DNA of 64,000 bases from Streptomyces griseus subsp. griseus (GTDB taxonomy: Bacteria; Actinomycetota; Actinomycetes; Streptomycetales; Streptomycetaceae): NCBI RefSeq assembly GCF_000720255.1, contig NZ_JOJE01000001.1:496001-560000 (forward strand), given 5' to 3'. The position numbers and the translations under genes were made by a program. The notes beneath the pieces were generated by a model, which was not told where the DNA came from, ran no database searches, and saw only the letters and a list, made by a program, of their open reading frames with translations. Of this stretch, positions 41,597-50,989 are shown in pieces (position 1 is the first letter of the stretch; each line of letters opens with the position of its first letter).

Positions 41597-42634
41597 ATGA
41601 GACTTCTTGTGCTGGGGGGAACGGAGTTCGCGGGACGGGCCGTCGTGGAGGCGGCGCTGGGGCGCGGTTGGGACGTGACGGTCTTCAACAGAGGCCGGCA
41701 CGATCCCGTCCCGGGCGCTCGGGTGCTGACCGGCGACCGCACGGCGTCCGACGGACTCGCCGCGCTGGCCGGGCACGAGGGTGAGTGGGACGCCGTCGTC
41801 GACACCTGGTCGTCGGAGCCGGTGGCGGTCGACCGCACCGCGCGGCTGCTGCGGGGCCGCGCGCGGCGGTACGTGTACGTGTCGAGCTGCTCGGTGTACG
41901 CCTGGGCGCCGCCCGCCGGGTACACCGAGGACGCGCCCCTCGTCGAGGGCGCCGAGCCCGGCGCCGGCCATACCGACTACCTCCGGGACAAGCGGGGCGG
42001 CGAGCTGGCCGCCGTGGCGGCGTTCGGGGCGGACCGCTCCGTGCTCGTGCGGGCCGGGCTGATCCTCGGCCCGCACGAGAACGTCGGACGGCTGCCGTGG
42101 TGGCTGACCCGGACCGCCCGGGGCGGGCCGGTCCTGGCCCCCGGCCCGCGCGATCTGCCCCTGCAGTACGTCGACGTCCGCGACCTCGCCGAGTGGATCC
42201 TCGGGGCGGTCGAGCAGGAGCTGAGCGGCCCCTTCAACCTGATGAGCCCCCAAGGACACAGCACCATGGGCGAGTTGCTGGACGCGGTCGTGCGGGTCAC
42301 CGGGGCCGATGCCGAGCTGCGCTGGGTGGAGCCGCAGGTGATCCTCGACGCGGGCATCGAACCGTGGACACAGCTGCCCGTGTGGGTGCCGCCGGGCACC
42401 GACATGCACGACGCGCTGCACGCGGCCGACGTCTCCCGGGCGGTGGCGACGGGGCTGGAGTGCCGTCCCGTCGCCGATACCGTGGCCGACACCTGGGCGT
42501 GGCTGCGGGAGATCGGCGGAACGGCGCCCCAGCGGCCGGACCGGACGAGAAAGGGCCTCGATGCGGAGGTGGAGGCGAAGGTCCTCGCGGTGGTGGAAGG
42601 TGCGGCCGGGGGTGTACTTGGCACCACCCCCTGA
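41597..42634 (+). CDS. NAD-dependent epimerase/dehydratase (SDR)
   Basis: The 345-residue extended SDR has the cofactor motif LLVLGGTEFAGRAVVEAAL, VVDTWSSEPVAVDRTARLL, RRYVYVSSCSVYAW and LQYVDVRDLAEWILGA. The Tyr-x-x-x-Lys catalytic pair is seen as YLRDKRGGEL, an altered YxxxK (Tyr-Leu-Arg-Asp-Lys), which fits. It resembles reductases related to chloroplast RNA-binding or isoflavone-type epimerases; the substrate is unknown. The ATG lies 65 bases after the OmpR-type gene. Confidence 0.82.
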   Translation: MRLLVLGGTEFAGRAVVEAALGRGWDVTVFNRGRHDPVPGARVLTGDRTASDGLAALAGHEGEWDAVVDTWSSEPVAVDRTARLLRGRARRYVYVSSCSVYAWAPPAGYTEDAPLVEGAEPGAGHTDYLRDKRGGELAAVAAFGADRSVLVRAGLILGPHENVGRLPWWLTRTARGGPVLAPGPRDLPLQYVDVRDLAEWILGAVEQELSGPFNLMSPQGHSTMGELLDAVVRVTGADAELRWVEPQVILDAGIEPWTQLPVWVPPGTDMHDALHAADVSRAVATGLECRPVADTVADTWAWLREIGGTAPQRPDRTRKGLDAEVEAKVLAVVEGAAGGVLGTTP

Positions 42635-42686
42635 CCGGGGTTCTCGGCCCCGTGACCGCCGGTGCCCGCTCGGCCAGACTGACGCC

Positions 42687-43964
42687 ATGACCATCGAGAC
42701 GAAGAACGGCAGCAGTCGGGCGAGGGTGCGGGCCATGGTGCTCGCGGCGGCGCGGGGACTCGGACTGGCCGTGGTGTCACTGCCGTTGGCCGTCCTGTGC
42801 TTCACCCTCACCGCCGTGTCCATCGCGCTGATACCGATCGGCGTCGGGATCGTCACCACGCCGTACGTGCTCACGGGGGTGCGCGCGTTCGCCGACTGGC
42901 GGCGGAGCCTGGCGGCCCGGTGGTGCGGGGTGCGGATCCCGTCGGCGTACCGGCCGGTCCCGAAGGGTGCCAACCCCTGGGCGCGCACCTTCGGGATGCT
43001 GCGGGACCCCGCGACCTGGCGGGATCTGCGCTGGCTGCCGGTGGACATGACGGCGGGTTTCCTCACCGCGCTGGTGCCCGCGGTGCTGCTGGTCTACGCG
43101 GTGGAGGGGTTCGTGCTGGCGGCGGGCCTGTGGCGGGTGTACGCGGACGCCGACGACGGGTACTGGTACGCGTTCGTGCCGGTGAGCGATCAGGCGTCGG
43201 CCTTCGGCGCGGCCGCCCTGGGCGCCGTGTTCCTGGTGCTCGGCCACTTCTACACCCCGAGCCTGCTGCACGCCCACTTCGGGCTCACCCGGGCGGTCCT
43301 CACCGCGGGCCAGGACGAACTCGCCGAGCGGGTGCGGGTGCTCACCGAGACCCGGCGGGACGCGGTCGACACCTCCGCCGCCGAACTGCGCCGCATCGAG
43401 CGGGACCTGCACGACGGGGCGCAGGCCCGGCTGGTCGCCATGGGCATGGACCTCGGGACCATCGAGACGCTCCTCGAGAAGGACCCGCAGCAGGCCAAGC
43501 AGCTGCTCGCGCACGCCCGCCAGTCCTCAGCCGACGCCCTCGCCGAACTGCGCGACCTGGTGCGCGGTATCCATCCGCCGGTGCTCGCCGAGCGCGGACT
43601 CGGGGATGCCGTACGGGCGTTGGCGCTGCGCCTGCCGGTCGCCACGGAGGTGGAGGTGGACCTCGGCGGCGGACGCGCGGACGCGCCGGTGGAGTCGGCG
43701 GCCTATTTCGCGGTGAGTGAGGTGCTCACCAATGCCGCCAAGCACTCCGGCGGTGACCGGATCTGGGTGGATCTGCACCACGACGACGGCCGACTGCGGT
43801 TGTCGGTCACCGATAACGGCCGGGGTGGCGCGGTGATCGGGGCCGGTTCGGGCCTGGCCGGGGTCGAGCGGCGGCTCGGTACATTCGACGGCGTCCTGGC
43901 CGTCAGCTCGCCCGCCGGCGGTCCCACCATGGTGACCATGGAGATCCCTTGCGCGTTGTCCTAG
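42687..43964 (+). CDS. NarL-type sensor histidine kinase
   Basis: The 425-residue membrane kinase has a sensor domain with about four helices (residues 15-60 and 115-190, from VVSLPLAVLCFTLTAVSIAL). A HisKA_3 domain has its phospho-acceptor His242 in ERDLHDGAQARL, and an HATPase region carries AVSEVLTNAAKHSGGDRIWV (N box) and SVTDNGRGGAVIGAGSGLAG (G1/G2). The signal is unknown. It overlaps the response regulator gene by 16 bases, so the two form a coupled pair. Confidence 0.92.
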   Translation: MTIETKNGSSRARVRAMVLAAARGLGLAVVSLPLAVLCFTLTAVSIALIPIGVGIVTTPYVLTGVRAFADWRRSLAARWCGVRIPSAYRPVPKGANPWARTFGMLRDPATWRDLRWLPVDMTAGFLTALVPAVLLVYAVEGFVLAAGLWRVYADADDGYWYAFVPVSDQASAFGAAALGAVFLVLGHFYTPSLLHAHFGLTRAVLTAGQDELAERVRVLTETRRDAVDTSAAELRRIERDLHDGAQARLVAMGMDLGTIETLLEKDPQQAKQLLAHARQSSADALAELRDLVRGIHPPVLAERGLGDAVRALALRLPVATEVEVDLGGGRADAPVESAAYFAVSEVLTNAAKHSGGDRIWVDLHHDDGRLRLSVTDNGRGGAVIGAGSGLAGVERRLGTFDGVLAVSSPAGGPTMVTMEIPCALS

Positions 43965-44602
43965 CCGAAGACCTGTTCCTGCTGCGCGACGGACTGGTCC
44001 GGCTGCTGCAGGCCCACGACTTCGAGATCGCGGCCGCCGTCGAGAGCGGCCCCGAGCTCGACCGGGCCCTGGCCGAGCACCGGCCCGACGTGGCGGTGGT
44101 GGACGTACGCCTTCCGCCCACGCACACCGACGAGGGCCTGCAGTGCGCGCTGCGGGCCCGTCGGGAGAGACCCGGCCTTCCGGTGCTGGTGCTGTCCCAG
44201 CACGTGGAGCAGCTGTACGCGCGTGAGCTGCTCGCCGACGGCAGCGGCGGGGTGGGGTATCTGCTGAAGGACCGGGTGTTCGACGCCGAGCAGTTCGTGG
44301 ACGCCGTCCGGCGGGTGGCGGCGGGCGGCACGGCGATGGACCCGCAGGTGATCCAGCAGCTGCTGGCCCGGCGGTCGGGCCGGGCTCAGCCGCTGGACCG
44401 GCTGACGCCCCGGGAGCTGGAGGTGCTGGAGCTGATGGCGCAGGGCCGGTCCAACGCGGCGATCGCGGGCCGGCTCGTCGTCACGGAACGGGCCATCGCC
44501 AAACACACCGCCAACATCTTCAACAAACTGGGACTCGAGATCTCGGACGATGACAATCGGCGCGTGCTGGCCGTGCTCGCACACCTGAACCGCGACCGTT
44601 GA
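43949..44602 (+). CDS. NarL/LuxR-type response regulator
   Basis: The 217-residue regulator has a receiver (residues 1-120) with the phospho-acceptor Asp52 in [10 protein letters not shown] and conserved Lys in YLLKDRV, plus a LuxR helix-turn-helix ([36 protein letters not shown]). It starts at TTG 43949 inside the kinase gene, with GGAGATCCC as ribosome site; no later start preserves the first receiver strand. TTG and overlap suggest coupled, lower-level translation. Targets are unknown; no obvious dependent gene except perhaps the secreted protein that follows. Confidence 0.92.
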   Translation: MRVVLAEDLFLLRDGLVRLLQAHDFEIAAAVESGPELDRALAEHRPDVAVVDVRLPPTHTDEGLQCALRARRERPGLPVLVLSQHVEQLYARELLADGSGGVGYLLKDRVFDAEQFVDAVRRVAAGGTAMDPQVIQQLLARRSGRAQPLDRLTPRELEVLELMAQGRSNAAIAGRLVVTERAIAKHTANIFNKLGLEISDDDNRRVLAVLAHLNRDR

Positions 44603-44618
44603 CCCGAAAATCTTCACA

Positions 44619-44651
44619 CCCCAACCACCAGCGCCGACGCAGCAGTTGGGG
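44619..44651 (+). terminator. Stem-loop after the two-component genes
   Basis: CCCCAAC pairs with GTTGGGG around 19 bases, 17 bases after the regulator stop. A second weak hairpin (TCTCA...TGAGA) lies near 44680. The rest of the 196-base gap is the leader of the next gene. Confidence 0.4.
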
Positions 44652-44798
44652 AGGAAATGTCGCGCCCCTCGAGTCACCGTTCTCTCATCAATTTGTGAGA
44701 CGGCTGAACACCCCTGGGGCGGAGTGCGTATGAAAGAGCGCCGCTTCACTCCTGTCGGGCGCCTCGATGCTGCCCCGCAAGGAAGTCAGAGGAGTTCC

Positions 44799-46394
44799 AT
44801 GGGACGCAACATACGTAAACGCCGTTCGTCGATGGCCACGAAGGCCGTGGCAGCATCGGCGGCCCTAGCGCTCGGTGGGGGCGGGCTGATCTGGGCGAAC
44901 TTCTACGCTTCGGCTCACGAGCCCAACAACTCGGCGCAGAATCAGACCAAGGCCGCCGCCGCCCAGGTGGCGACCATCGCCTGCCCGGACGTGGGCCAGA
45001 AGCTCACGAACGTGCCGGGCGCGGCGCGCAATGGCGTGGCCAAGGAGCTGGCGCTCCTCGACAAGCAGATCACCGAGGCCTACGCCCGGCTCGCCTCGAC
45101 GCGCCAGGCCCAGGCGGGCGACGCCGGCTTCGTCCAGAACGCGATCGTCGGCCCCCTCAAGGACAAGCGGGCCGCGACGATCGACCGTATCCGGATCGAC
45201 ATCCAGCGCGTCGGGGGCAGCTTCAACAACCAGCTGAGCCAGCTCGCCGCCTGCACCACGCAGACCGCGGCCCCGCAGACCAACGCCGGTCAGCAGAACG
45301 GCGGGCAGCAGAACGGCGGGCAGCAGCAGAACGGCGGGCAGCAGCAGGGCGGCCAGCAGCAGAACGGCGGGCAGCAGCAGAACGGTGGCCAGCAGCAGGG
45401 CGGCCAGAACAACGGCGGCCAGCAGCAGGGCGGGCAGCAGGGCAACGGCGGTCAGGGCGGCAACGGCCCGGTCGCGGCGGACTTCGTGGACATCACGAAG
45501 GTCCAGGGCAACGCCCAGCTCGGCGTCGGCCAGAACGGCCTCGCCGCGAACGGCAACAGCGGTTCGCGCGGCACGTTCACCTCGAACTGCGGCACCAACG
45601 GCAACGACAACCACAACACGGACAACGTGATCGTCGCCCCCGGTGTCACCAACGGCGCGCACCACCTGCACGACTACGTCGGTAACCAGAACAACAACGC
45701 CTTCGCGAGCGACCAGCAGCTCGCGGGTGCCGGCACCAGCTGCCAGAACCAGGGCGACAAGTCGTCGTACTTCTGGCCGGTGCTTCGCCTCCAGAACGGT
45801 CAGCAGGACTTCGACCAGAACAAGGACGGCGGCGGCAAGGAAGGCAATGTCGGCCAGATCCTCCAGCCGGCCCAGGCCCAGCTGAAGTTCGTCGGCAACA
45901 AGAAGGGCAACGTCGTCGCGATGCCGCAGGCCCTGCGCATCATCACCGGTGACGCGAAGGCCTTCGTCAACGGCAACGCCAACGCCAACGTGAACTGGAG
46001 CTGCACCGGCTTCGAGAACAAGGTGCAGCTGAAGGACAAGTACCCGATCTGCCCGCAGGGCAGCCAGGTCGTCCGCACGTCCAACTTCCAGAGCTGCTGG
46101 GACGGCAAGAACATCGACAGCGCCAACCACCGTACGCACGTGGCGTTCGTCCAGGGCGACGGCAGCTGCGCCAACGGTTTCAAGGCGATCCCCCAGCTCC
46201 AGGTCCGGCTCACCTACAACGTTCCGGCCCCGAAGCTCCAGAACGGCCAGGTCGTGAACCCGTACGCGGTGGACACCTTCCCGGAGAACCTGCACAAGCC
46301 GATCACCGACCACAACGACTTCATCAACTTCTTCAGCGCGAACACGATGAACCAGATGGTCAACTGCATCAACACCGGCAAGCAGTGCAAGTGA
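44799..46394 (+). CDS. Secreted DUF1996 protein with a Gln/Asn/Gly-rich linker
   Basis: The 531-residue protein has a signal or anchor ([20 protein letters not shown]), a helical domain ([20 protein letters not shown]) and a linker of [10 protein letters not shown] repeats at about residues 165-225. A DUF1996 domain begins near 230 ([78 protein letters not shown]). His-rich HHLHDYVG is the family hallmark; function unknown, found in secreted proteins of fungi and actinobacteria. AGAGGAG precedes the ATG. A strong terminator follows. The domain plan parallels the protein at 35441. Confidence 0.88.
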   Translation: MGRNIRKRRSSMATKAVAASAALALGGGGLIWANFYASAHEPNNSAQNQTKAAAAQVATIACPDVGQKLTNVPGAARNGVAKELALLDKQITEAYARLASTRQAQAGDAGFVQNAIVGPLKDKRAATIDRIRIDIQRVGGSFNNQLSQLAACTTQTAAPQTNAGQQNGGQQNGGQQQNGGQQQGGQQQNGGQQQNGGQQQGGQNNGGQQQGGQQGNGGQGGNGPVAADFVDITKVQGNAQLGVGQNGLAANGNSGSRGTFTSNCGTNGNDNHNTDNVIVAPGVTNGAHHLHDYVGNQNNNAFASDQQLAGAGTSCQNQGDKSSYFWPVLRLQNGQQDFDQNKDGGGKEGNVGQILQPAQAQLKFVGNKKGNVVAMPQALRIITGDAKAFVNGNANANVNWSCTGFENKVQLKDKYPICPQGSQVVRTSNFQSCWDGKNIDSANHRTHVAFVQGDGSCANGFKAIPQLQVRLTYNVPAPKLQNGQVVNPYAVDTFPENLHKPITDHNDFINFFSANTMNQMVNCINTGKQCK

Positions 46395-46431
46395 GCCACC
46401 CCCGGGTGAGCCACGGCAGCTGAGCCACTGA

Positions 46432-46468
46432 GAAAGCCGGCGGTGAGGATTCCTCACCGCCGGCTTTC
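46432..46468. terminator. Strong terminator after the DUF1996 gene
   Basis: GAAAGCCGGCGGTGAGG pairs with CCTCACCGCCGGCTTTC over 17 bases around a minimal loop, between convergent genes (stops at 46394 and 46486). Confidence 0.92.
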
Positions 46469-46485
46469 TCGTGTGTCGCGCTGTG

Positions 46486-46914
46486 TCAGTGACTGGAGTG
46501 CGACCCCCCGTGCGCGGTGTGGTCGGCGCCCTCCTCGATGTCACCGCCGAGCGTCTTGCGCAGCGCCACCACCGTCTTGGTCTCGCCCACGGCCACCCAC
46601 TTGCGGCCCACCAGGTAGTGGCCGCCGTAGTCCTTGGCACCGTTGATCCACTCGCGCTGGCCGCGGTCGGTGGCGAAGGTGGCCAGGATGAACTGGCCGT
46701 CGCCGTTCTTGCAGATGGCCTGGCGGATCTCGTCCGCGTCGGTCTGCATGTTCGGCGTGCACTTCACCTCGGCGGCCAGGTGCTCCAGGCTGCCGGTGGC
46801 CGCCGACGGGACGGCCTTCGTTTCTCCGTCGGAGCCGGAGCCGGAGCCGCAGCCCGCCAGCGCCAGCACCAGCACGGCGCCGCCCAGCGCGAGCATCGGT
46901 CGGGTCACCTTCAT
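46486..46914 (-). CDS. Small lipoprotein, function unknown
   Basis: The 142-residue protein begins with a lipobox signal (MKVTRPMLALGGAVLVLALA, then GCGSGSGSD), so Cys22 would be lipidated. The mature part contains HLAAEVKCTPNMQTDADEIR, QAICKNGDGQFILATFATD and YGGHYLVGRKWVAVG, with two Cys that may form a disulfide and a His-rich tail (ADHTAHGGSHSSH) that could bind metal. GGGAGGACAG precedes ATG 46914. No known family. Confidence 0.78.
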   Translation of the reverse strand: MKVTRPMLALGGAVLVLALAGCGSGSGSDGETKAVPSAATGSLEHLAAEVKCTPNMQTDADEIRQAICKNGDGQFILATFATDRGQREWINGAKDYGGHYLVGRKWVAVGETKTVVALRKTLGGDIEEGADHTAHGGSHSSH

Positions 46915-47012
46915 CTGTCCTCCCTGCGAGAGCCTCGTCCTGGATACGGCTCCCGGGTGCGGACCGCTCAAAATACCGGTCGCCACGGGCACACCCGTGC
47001 GAAAGTGACCTG

Positions 47013-47513
47013 GTGAACCAAGACTGGGAAGACCGAGTGACGGCCGCCTGGGCCACCTTCGACGACTACGCCGAGGAGGACGCGGCGGCCTTCCGGGCCG
47101 TGATCGACGCCCTCGTCGCCGAACTGCCCGAGGACAGCCCCCTCGGCCCGTTCGAGCAGGCGTGCGCATGGGACTCGACGGGCCACTCGGACAAGGCGGC
47201 CCCGCTCTACCGGGAGGCGCTGGCGCGCGGCCTGAGCGGATACAAGGGCCGGCGCGCCAAGATCCAGCTGTCGAGCTCGCTGCGGAACATCGGACAGGCC
47301 GAGGAGGGCGTCAAGCTGCTGACGCCCGAACTGGACGCCCCGTCCGACGAGTTGGACGACGCGGTACGCGCCACCCTCGCCCTGTGCCTGTCGAGCCTGG
47401 GCCGTGACCGCGAGGGTCTGTCCCTGGTGCTGGGCGCCCTGGCACCGCATCTGCCGCGCTACCAGCGGTCCATGGCGAACTACGCGCGGGCGCTGGTTGA
47501 ACCGGACGGGTGA
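47013..47513 (+). CDS. Tetratricopeptide-repeat protein (TPR_5 type)
   Basis: The 166-residue soluble protein contains FEQACAWDSTGHSDKAAPLY, REALARGLSGYKGRRAKIQL and SSSLRNIGQAEEGVKLLTPE, typical of the short bacterial TPR_5 proteins, then a C-terminal helix pair (LALCLSSLGRDREGLSLVLG). Probably a protein-binding module. GTG 47013 is used. It is divergent from the lipoprotein gene. Confidence 0.82.
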   Translation: MNQDWEDRVTAAWATFDDYAEEDAAAFRAVIDALVAELPEDSPLGPFEQACAWDSTGHSDKAAPLYREALARGLSGYKGRRAKIQLSSSLRNIGQAEEGVKLLTPELDAPSDELDDAVRATLALCLSSLGRDREGLSLVLGALAPHLPRYQRSMANYARALVEPDG

Positions 47514-47562
47514 GTCGTCCGGAGAGCGGTGACCATCCCCCGATGCGCTCGTTCTGCTGAAC

Positions 47563-49467
47563 GTGCAGTCACAGGATGTCGCCCAGCACCCCTCCCCCAC
47601 GCTCTCCGCCTCGCTCGAACAGGCCGAGGCCGCGCTCGTCGAGCACTATCCACGGCTGGTCCGGATCGCGTACCTCGTGCTGCCGCCGAGGCTCGGCCGG
47701 AGCCGGCGCGTTCTGACCGCCCACGCCCTCGTCCAGCGTGCGCTGCCCCGCGGCAGGGCCTCCGCGCCCGTGATCCCCGCGCAGACCAAGGGCGCCGACG
47801 CCGGCTACTCCTACGTCCGCCTCCAGGTGCTGCGCACGGCACTGGAGGCCGGCCTGCCGCTGAGGTTCGGGGTCCGGCCCAGGCGCTCCCAGCTGCCGCC
47901 GCTGCTGCCCCAGGTGTGGGGCCTGCGCCTCTTCCCCCGCTCGGGCGGCGCCGACGAACTCGCCCTGGACCAGCGGCTGTCCACGCTCAGCCACCCGGCC
48001 AGGGCCGCGTACGTGCTGCGCGGGCTGGAGAAGCTGCCGGACGGCGACGTCCGCAAGGTGCTGGCCGCCGCCGGCGTCGACGATCCGGAAGCCGCACTGC
48101 GGGAGGCGGACGAGGTCGACACCCTCTACGCGCTGCTCGACTCCCCCGAGTTCGACCCCTGCTCGCTGCAGGCCCGGCCCACCGATCTGATGCGGCGCAG
48201 GCGGCACACGAAGGCAGCGCTCGCCGCCGCCGCGGCCCTCGCCGTGTGCGGCGCGCTGTTCGTCCTGCCCGGTGAGGGCTCGGGCCCCGACGGCGCCGCC
48301 GCGCCGCCGTACGCGCGGAACCCCGCGGCCGAAGCCGCCCTGGACCCGGGCAGGTTGACCCGGGTCGCCCCCACCGCCTGGCGCACCGCCACCCGCAGGG
48401 ACTTCTCCGTGTGGCCGGCGCGCGGCGCCCTCGCCGGCGACACGGCGCTCCTGCGCCGCGCGCTCGCCGTCTGGGCGCGCCCCGGCAAGACCGTCAGCGT
48501 CGCGGCGACCCCGGGCACCCGGTCCGGCGGCCCCGCCGGACCGCCCCAGCTGCTGTACGCGGGCGACGTGGACAACGTGCGCGTGGTGATCCTCCACGAC
48601 GGTCTGCGCATCGTCCGGTACGCCGAGGCGAAGGACGGCACGGCCAGGGCCGCCCTCGACTTCGCGCGGGCCGACGGCGCGACCGGCGCCGAGGCGAGCG
48701 CGGTGGTCCTGGGGCGGGCCGACGGCAACGTCCGCTACCTGGTGGCGCCGTGGGTGAGGAAGGCGGCCGAGCGGGACCTGGCCAAGCCGGGCGCCGGTGC
48801 GATGGCCCTGACGGTGACCAAGGGGACGACCTCGCCGCTGGCCAGCCCGGCGACCCGGACGAGCGCGTGTACGTCGTGGAACGTGCTCCAGGTGACCGAC
48901 GCCTCCGGCACGCGGCTGCTGAGCGACCTGGGCGAGCTGCTGCCCGCCCGCCTTTCCACGGGGCGGCCGGGGAAGGCGCGGGAGGTGAGCGGGGCGCAGG
49001 CGCTGCGTGCCTGGGCCCCGTTCGCCTGCTCGCTGGCGGAAGCACGTGGCCTGGGCGTGCGGTCGGTGAACGCCTGGCAGTACGCGAAGCAGCCACTGCC
49101 CGACGGGACCGGCTCCGGTACGTGGGTGTGCACGCGGGCCGAGACGTGGCGGGGTGACGGGCCACGGGCGCTGGCGCAGTTCCGGACGCCCGGCGCCACG
49201 TACGGGGCGGTGGTGGCGAAGGCCGGGGACGTCCCGGCGTGCGGGCCACGTGATCCGCATGTGCTGGCCGGGGTGTTGTGGAAGTCGGCGGACGCCCACT
49301 GGTACCTGCTCGCCGCGGGCAGCAAGGGCACGGCGTCCATCAGGGCGACGGGCGGCGTGACCGCGTCCTCGCCGGGCCGCTTGCTGGTGGCGAAGGCGCG
49401 GCGGGGGGCCCAGGCCGAGCTGCAGGGCAGGTTGACGGACGGCGCGTCGGTCGACGGGCTGGGCTAG
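47563..49467 (+). CDS. Membrane protein with a sigma-factor-like cytoplasmic head, function unknown
   Basis: The 634-residue protein has a cytoplasmic part of about 215 residues that resembles a worn ECF sigma factor. EAALVEHYPRLVRIAYLVLP looks like region 2, and LSTLSHPARAAYVLRGLEKL with VRKVLAAAGVDDPEAALREA looks like region 4. The basic RRRRHTK and a single membrane helix (AALAAAAALAVCGALFVLPG, about residues 220-240) follow, then an external domain of about 390 residues with paired Cys. GTG 47563 has no strong ribosome site. It may be a membrane-tethered regulator or a sigma relative that lost RNA polymerase binding. Sigma similarity is by eye. Confidence 0.6.
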   Translation: MQSQDVAQHPSPTLSASLEQAEAALVEHYPRLVRIAYLVLPPRLGRSRRVLTAHALVQRALPRGRASAPVIPAQTKGADAGYSYVRLQVLRTALEAGLPLRFGVRPRRSQLPPLLPQVWGLRLFPRSGGADELALDQRLSTLSHPARAAYVLRGLEKLPDGDVRKVLAAAGVDDPEAALREADEVDTLYALLDSPEFDPCSLQARPTDLMRRRRHTKAALAAAAALAVCGALFVLPGEGSGPDGAAAPPYARNPAAEAALDPGRLTRVAPTAWRTATRRDFSVWPARGALAGDTALLRRALAVWARPGKTVSVAATPGTRSGGPAGPPQLLYAGDVDNVRVVILHDGLRIVRYAEAKDGTARAALDFARADGATGAEASAVVLGRADGNVRYLVAPWVRKAAERDLAKPGAGAMALTVTKGTTSPLASPATRTSACTSWNVLQVTDASGTRLLSDLGELLPARLSTGRPGKAREVSGAQALRAWAPFACSLAEARGLGVRSVNAWQYAKQPLPDGTGSGTWVCTRAETWRGDGPRALAQFRTPGATYGAVVAKAGDVPACGPRDPHVLAGVLWKSADAHWYLLAAGSKGTASIRATGGVTASSPGRLLVAKARRGAQAELQGRLTDGASVDGLG

Positions 49468-49507
49468 AAGTGACCGGTGGGCGCCGGGCATGTGAATACC
49501 CCTGGCC

Positions 49508-49532
49508 GATCCGGTCCGTTCGCGGCCGGATC
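49508..49532. promoter_or_regulatory. Inverted repeat ahead of the TetR gene
   Basis: GATCCGG and CCGGATC, seven-base arms around 11 bases, end 19 bases before the tetR start. A plausible autoregulatory operator. Confidence 0.45.
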
Positions 49533-49551
49533 CGATCGGTAGAGTGTTCGC

Positions 49552-50241
49552 ATGACTACCGGTGTTCGCCGTCGCATGGGAGTCGAGGAGCGGCGGCAGC
49601 AGTTGATCGGCGTCGCCCTCGAACTCTTCAGCCGGCGTTCGCCCGACGAGGTCTCCATCGACGAGATAGCGTCGGCCGCGGGCATCTCGCGCCCGCTCGT
49701 CTACCACTACTTTCCCGGCAAACTCAGCCTGTACGAGGCCGCGTTGCAGCGTGCCTCGGAGGATCTGGCCGGGCGGTTCGCGGAGCCGAAGGTGGGCCCG
49801 CTGGGCGTGCGACTGCTGCGGGTGATGCACCGGTACTTCGACTTCGTCGACGAGCACGGCCCCGGTTTCGCGGCACTGATGCGCGGCGGACCGGCGGTCG
49901 GCTCCTCCACCACCAACGCCCTCGTGGACTCCGTGCGCCAGGCCGCGTATGTCCAGATCCTTTCGCATCTGGACATCGCCGATCCGCCCCCGCGGCTGGA
50001 ACTGGTCGTCCGTTCCTGGATCTCGCTCGCCGAGGCGACCGCGCTGATCTGGCTCGACGGCCGACGCATCCCGCGCGCCGAACTGGAGGCGCAGCTCGTG
50101 CACGACTTCGCCGCGCTCGCCGCGGTCAGCGCCGCCTATGACGAGGAGATGAGCGCGATCCTGCGCGGCATGCTCAAGGACGAGCCGGCCGACGGTCCGT
50201 TCCGCGAACTCGTCGGCCGGCTGGTCGCCCTGGCGTCCTAG
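49552..50241 (+). CDS. TetR-family transcriptional regulator
   Basis: The 229-residue regulator has the TetR helix-turn-helix at residues 12-58: VEERRQQLIGVALELFSRRS, VSIDEIASAAGISRPLVYHY and FPGKLSLYEAALQ. The C-terminal ligand domain (residues 70-229) is helical and not assigned. It is at the right-hand edge of the conserved block; beyond it the DNA becomes poorly coding. A large inverted repeat lies just after the stop. Confidence 0.9.
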   Translation: MTTGVRRRMGVEERRQQLIGVALELFSRRSPDEVSIDEIASAAGISRPLVYHYFPGKLSLYEAALQRASEDLAGRFAEPKVGPLGVRLLRVMHRYFDFVDEHGPGFAALMRGGPAVGSSTTNALVDSVRQAAYVQILSHLDIADPPPRLELVVRSWISLAEATALIWLDGRRIPRAELEAQLVHDFAALAAVSAAYDEEMSAILRGMLKDEPADGPFRELVGRLVALAS

Positions 50242-50284
50242 TACTCCAGTCGCCACAGCGCTTAGTTCGTGATCTTGTGAGTGG

Positions 50285-50354
50285 GGGCGCCGCTGATATG
50301 GCGCGGCCACCATTGACCATCTCGACGAGACCGGCCGCGCCATCGGCGGCGTCC
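50285..50354. terminator. Long imperfect inverted repeat between tetR and the PemK-like gene
   Basis: GGGCGCCGCTGAT...GGCGCGGCC pairs with GGCCGCGCC...ATCGGCGGCGTCC, about 21 of 24 bases, around a 24-base loop. It separates convergent genes and probably ends both transcripts. Its length is unusual for a terminator and may mark an element end. Confidence 0.5.
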
Positions 50355-50366
50355 CTCCCTCTCTGC

Positions 50367-50699
50367 CTACTTGAGTCCACCGCGACGAAGGGCATCCTCG
50401 ATCTCGCTGAGCTTCGCGGACGGCAGGACGCCCACCTGCCCGATCAGGTCTTCCCTGGCCAGGGTGACCAGCCAAGTGCAAGGGATGAGGTCGGGACGTG
50501 GAAGTGCGACTCTCAGGACGCCTTCGAGAGGCAGTCCTTCGGGGGCACCTACTGCCACCTCAACGGCCACGCCGCTGAGATCGGTGCCCGCGGGAGCGAC
50601 GACCTGCATCGCCAAGAAACCGGACGCCTCTTCTCCCGACAGCAGTACGACTGCCCGCTGCTCGTTGAAATCTGCCCACCAGACTTCGCCACGTCGCAT
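50367..50699 (-). CDS. PemK/MazF-like protein (orphan)
   Basis: The 110-residue protein begins MRRGEVWWADFNEQRAVVLL, the start of the PemK/MazF RNase fold, and continues with FLAMQVVAPAGTDLSGVAVE and CTWLVTLAREDLIGQVGVLP. The usual GxRPVLV strand is altered (EQRAVVLLSGEEASGF), and SAKLSEIEDALRR at the end matches the family. AGGAGGACAA precedes ATG 50699. No antitoxin-like gene is adjacent upstream, so it is either an orphan, a tamed relative or part of a decayed module. RNase activity is not established. Confidence 0.7.
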   Translation of the reverse strand: MRRGEVWWADFNEQRAVVLLSGEEASGFLAMQVVAPAGTDLSGVAVEVAVGAPEGLPLEGVLRVALPRPDLIPCTWLVTLAREDLIGQVGVLPSAKLSEIEDALRRGGLK

Positions 50700-50735
50700 T
50701 TGTCCTCCTGATACGGGACGGCGCGCCTGCGTCAC

Positions 50736-50989
50736 CCCTTCGACCGCCGCCTACTCCAGGCACAGATCGTAATGTTGACTGGTCAGGGCCTGTCAGAAGA
50801 CGGCTGCGGCCGCCGATGATCATCGTGAGCTGTGTGGACAAGCTCATGACCAGGCGAATCACCCGCCGAAACTCCCGCAGAAGCGGACAGCCGACCTCCC
50901 GCGAAGCCCACCGGGATTGATCGTTCTCAAGGGCACGGTCAGCCCCTCGGCCCGGAGCGCTCCAAAGCCCGTCAACTTGGACGAAATCA
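50736..50989. other. Poorly coding gap between the PemK-like and P-loop genes
   Basis: No frame here shows the usual third-position GC bias, no ribosome site leads an ORF, and base composition is lower in GC than neighbouring genes. It may be worn mobile-element DNA, but I recognise no transposase motif. Confidence 0.4.
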
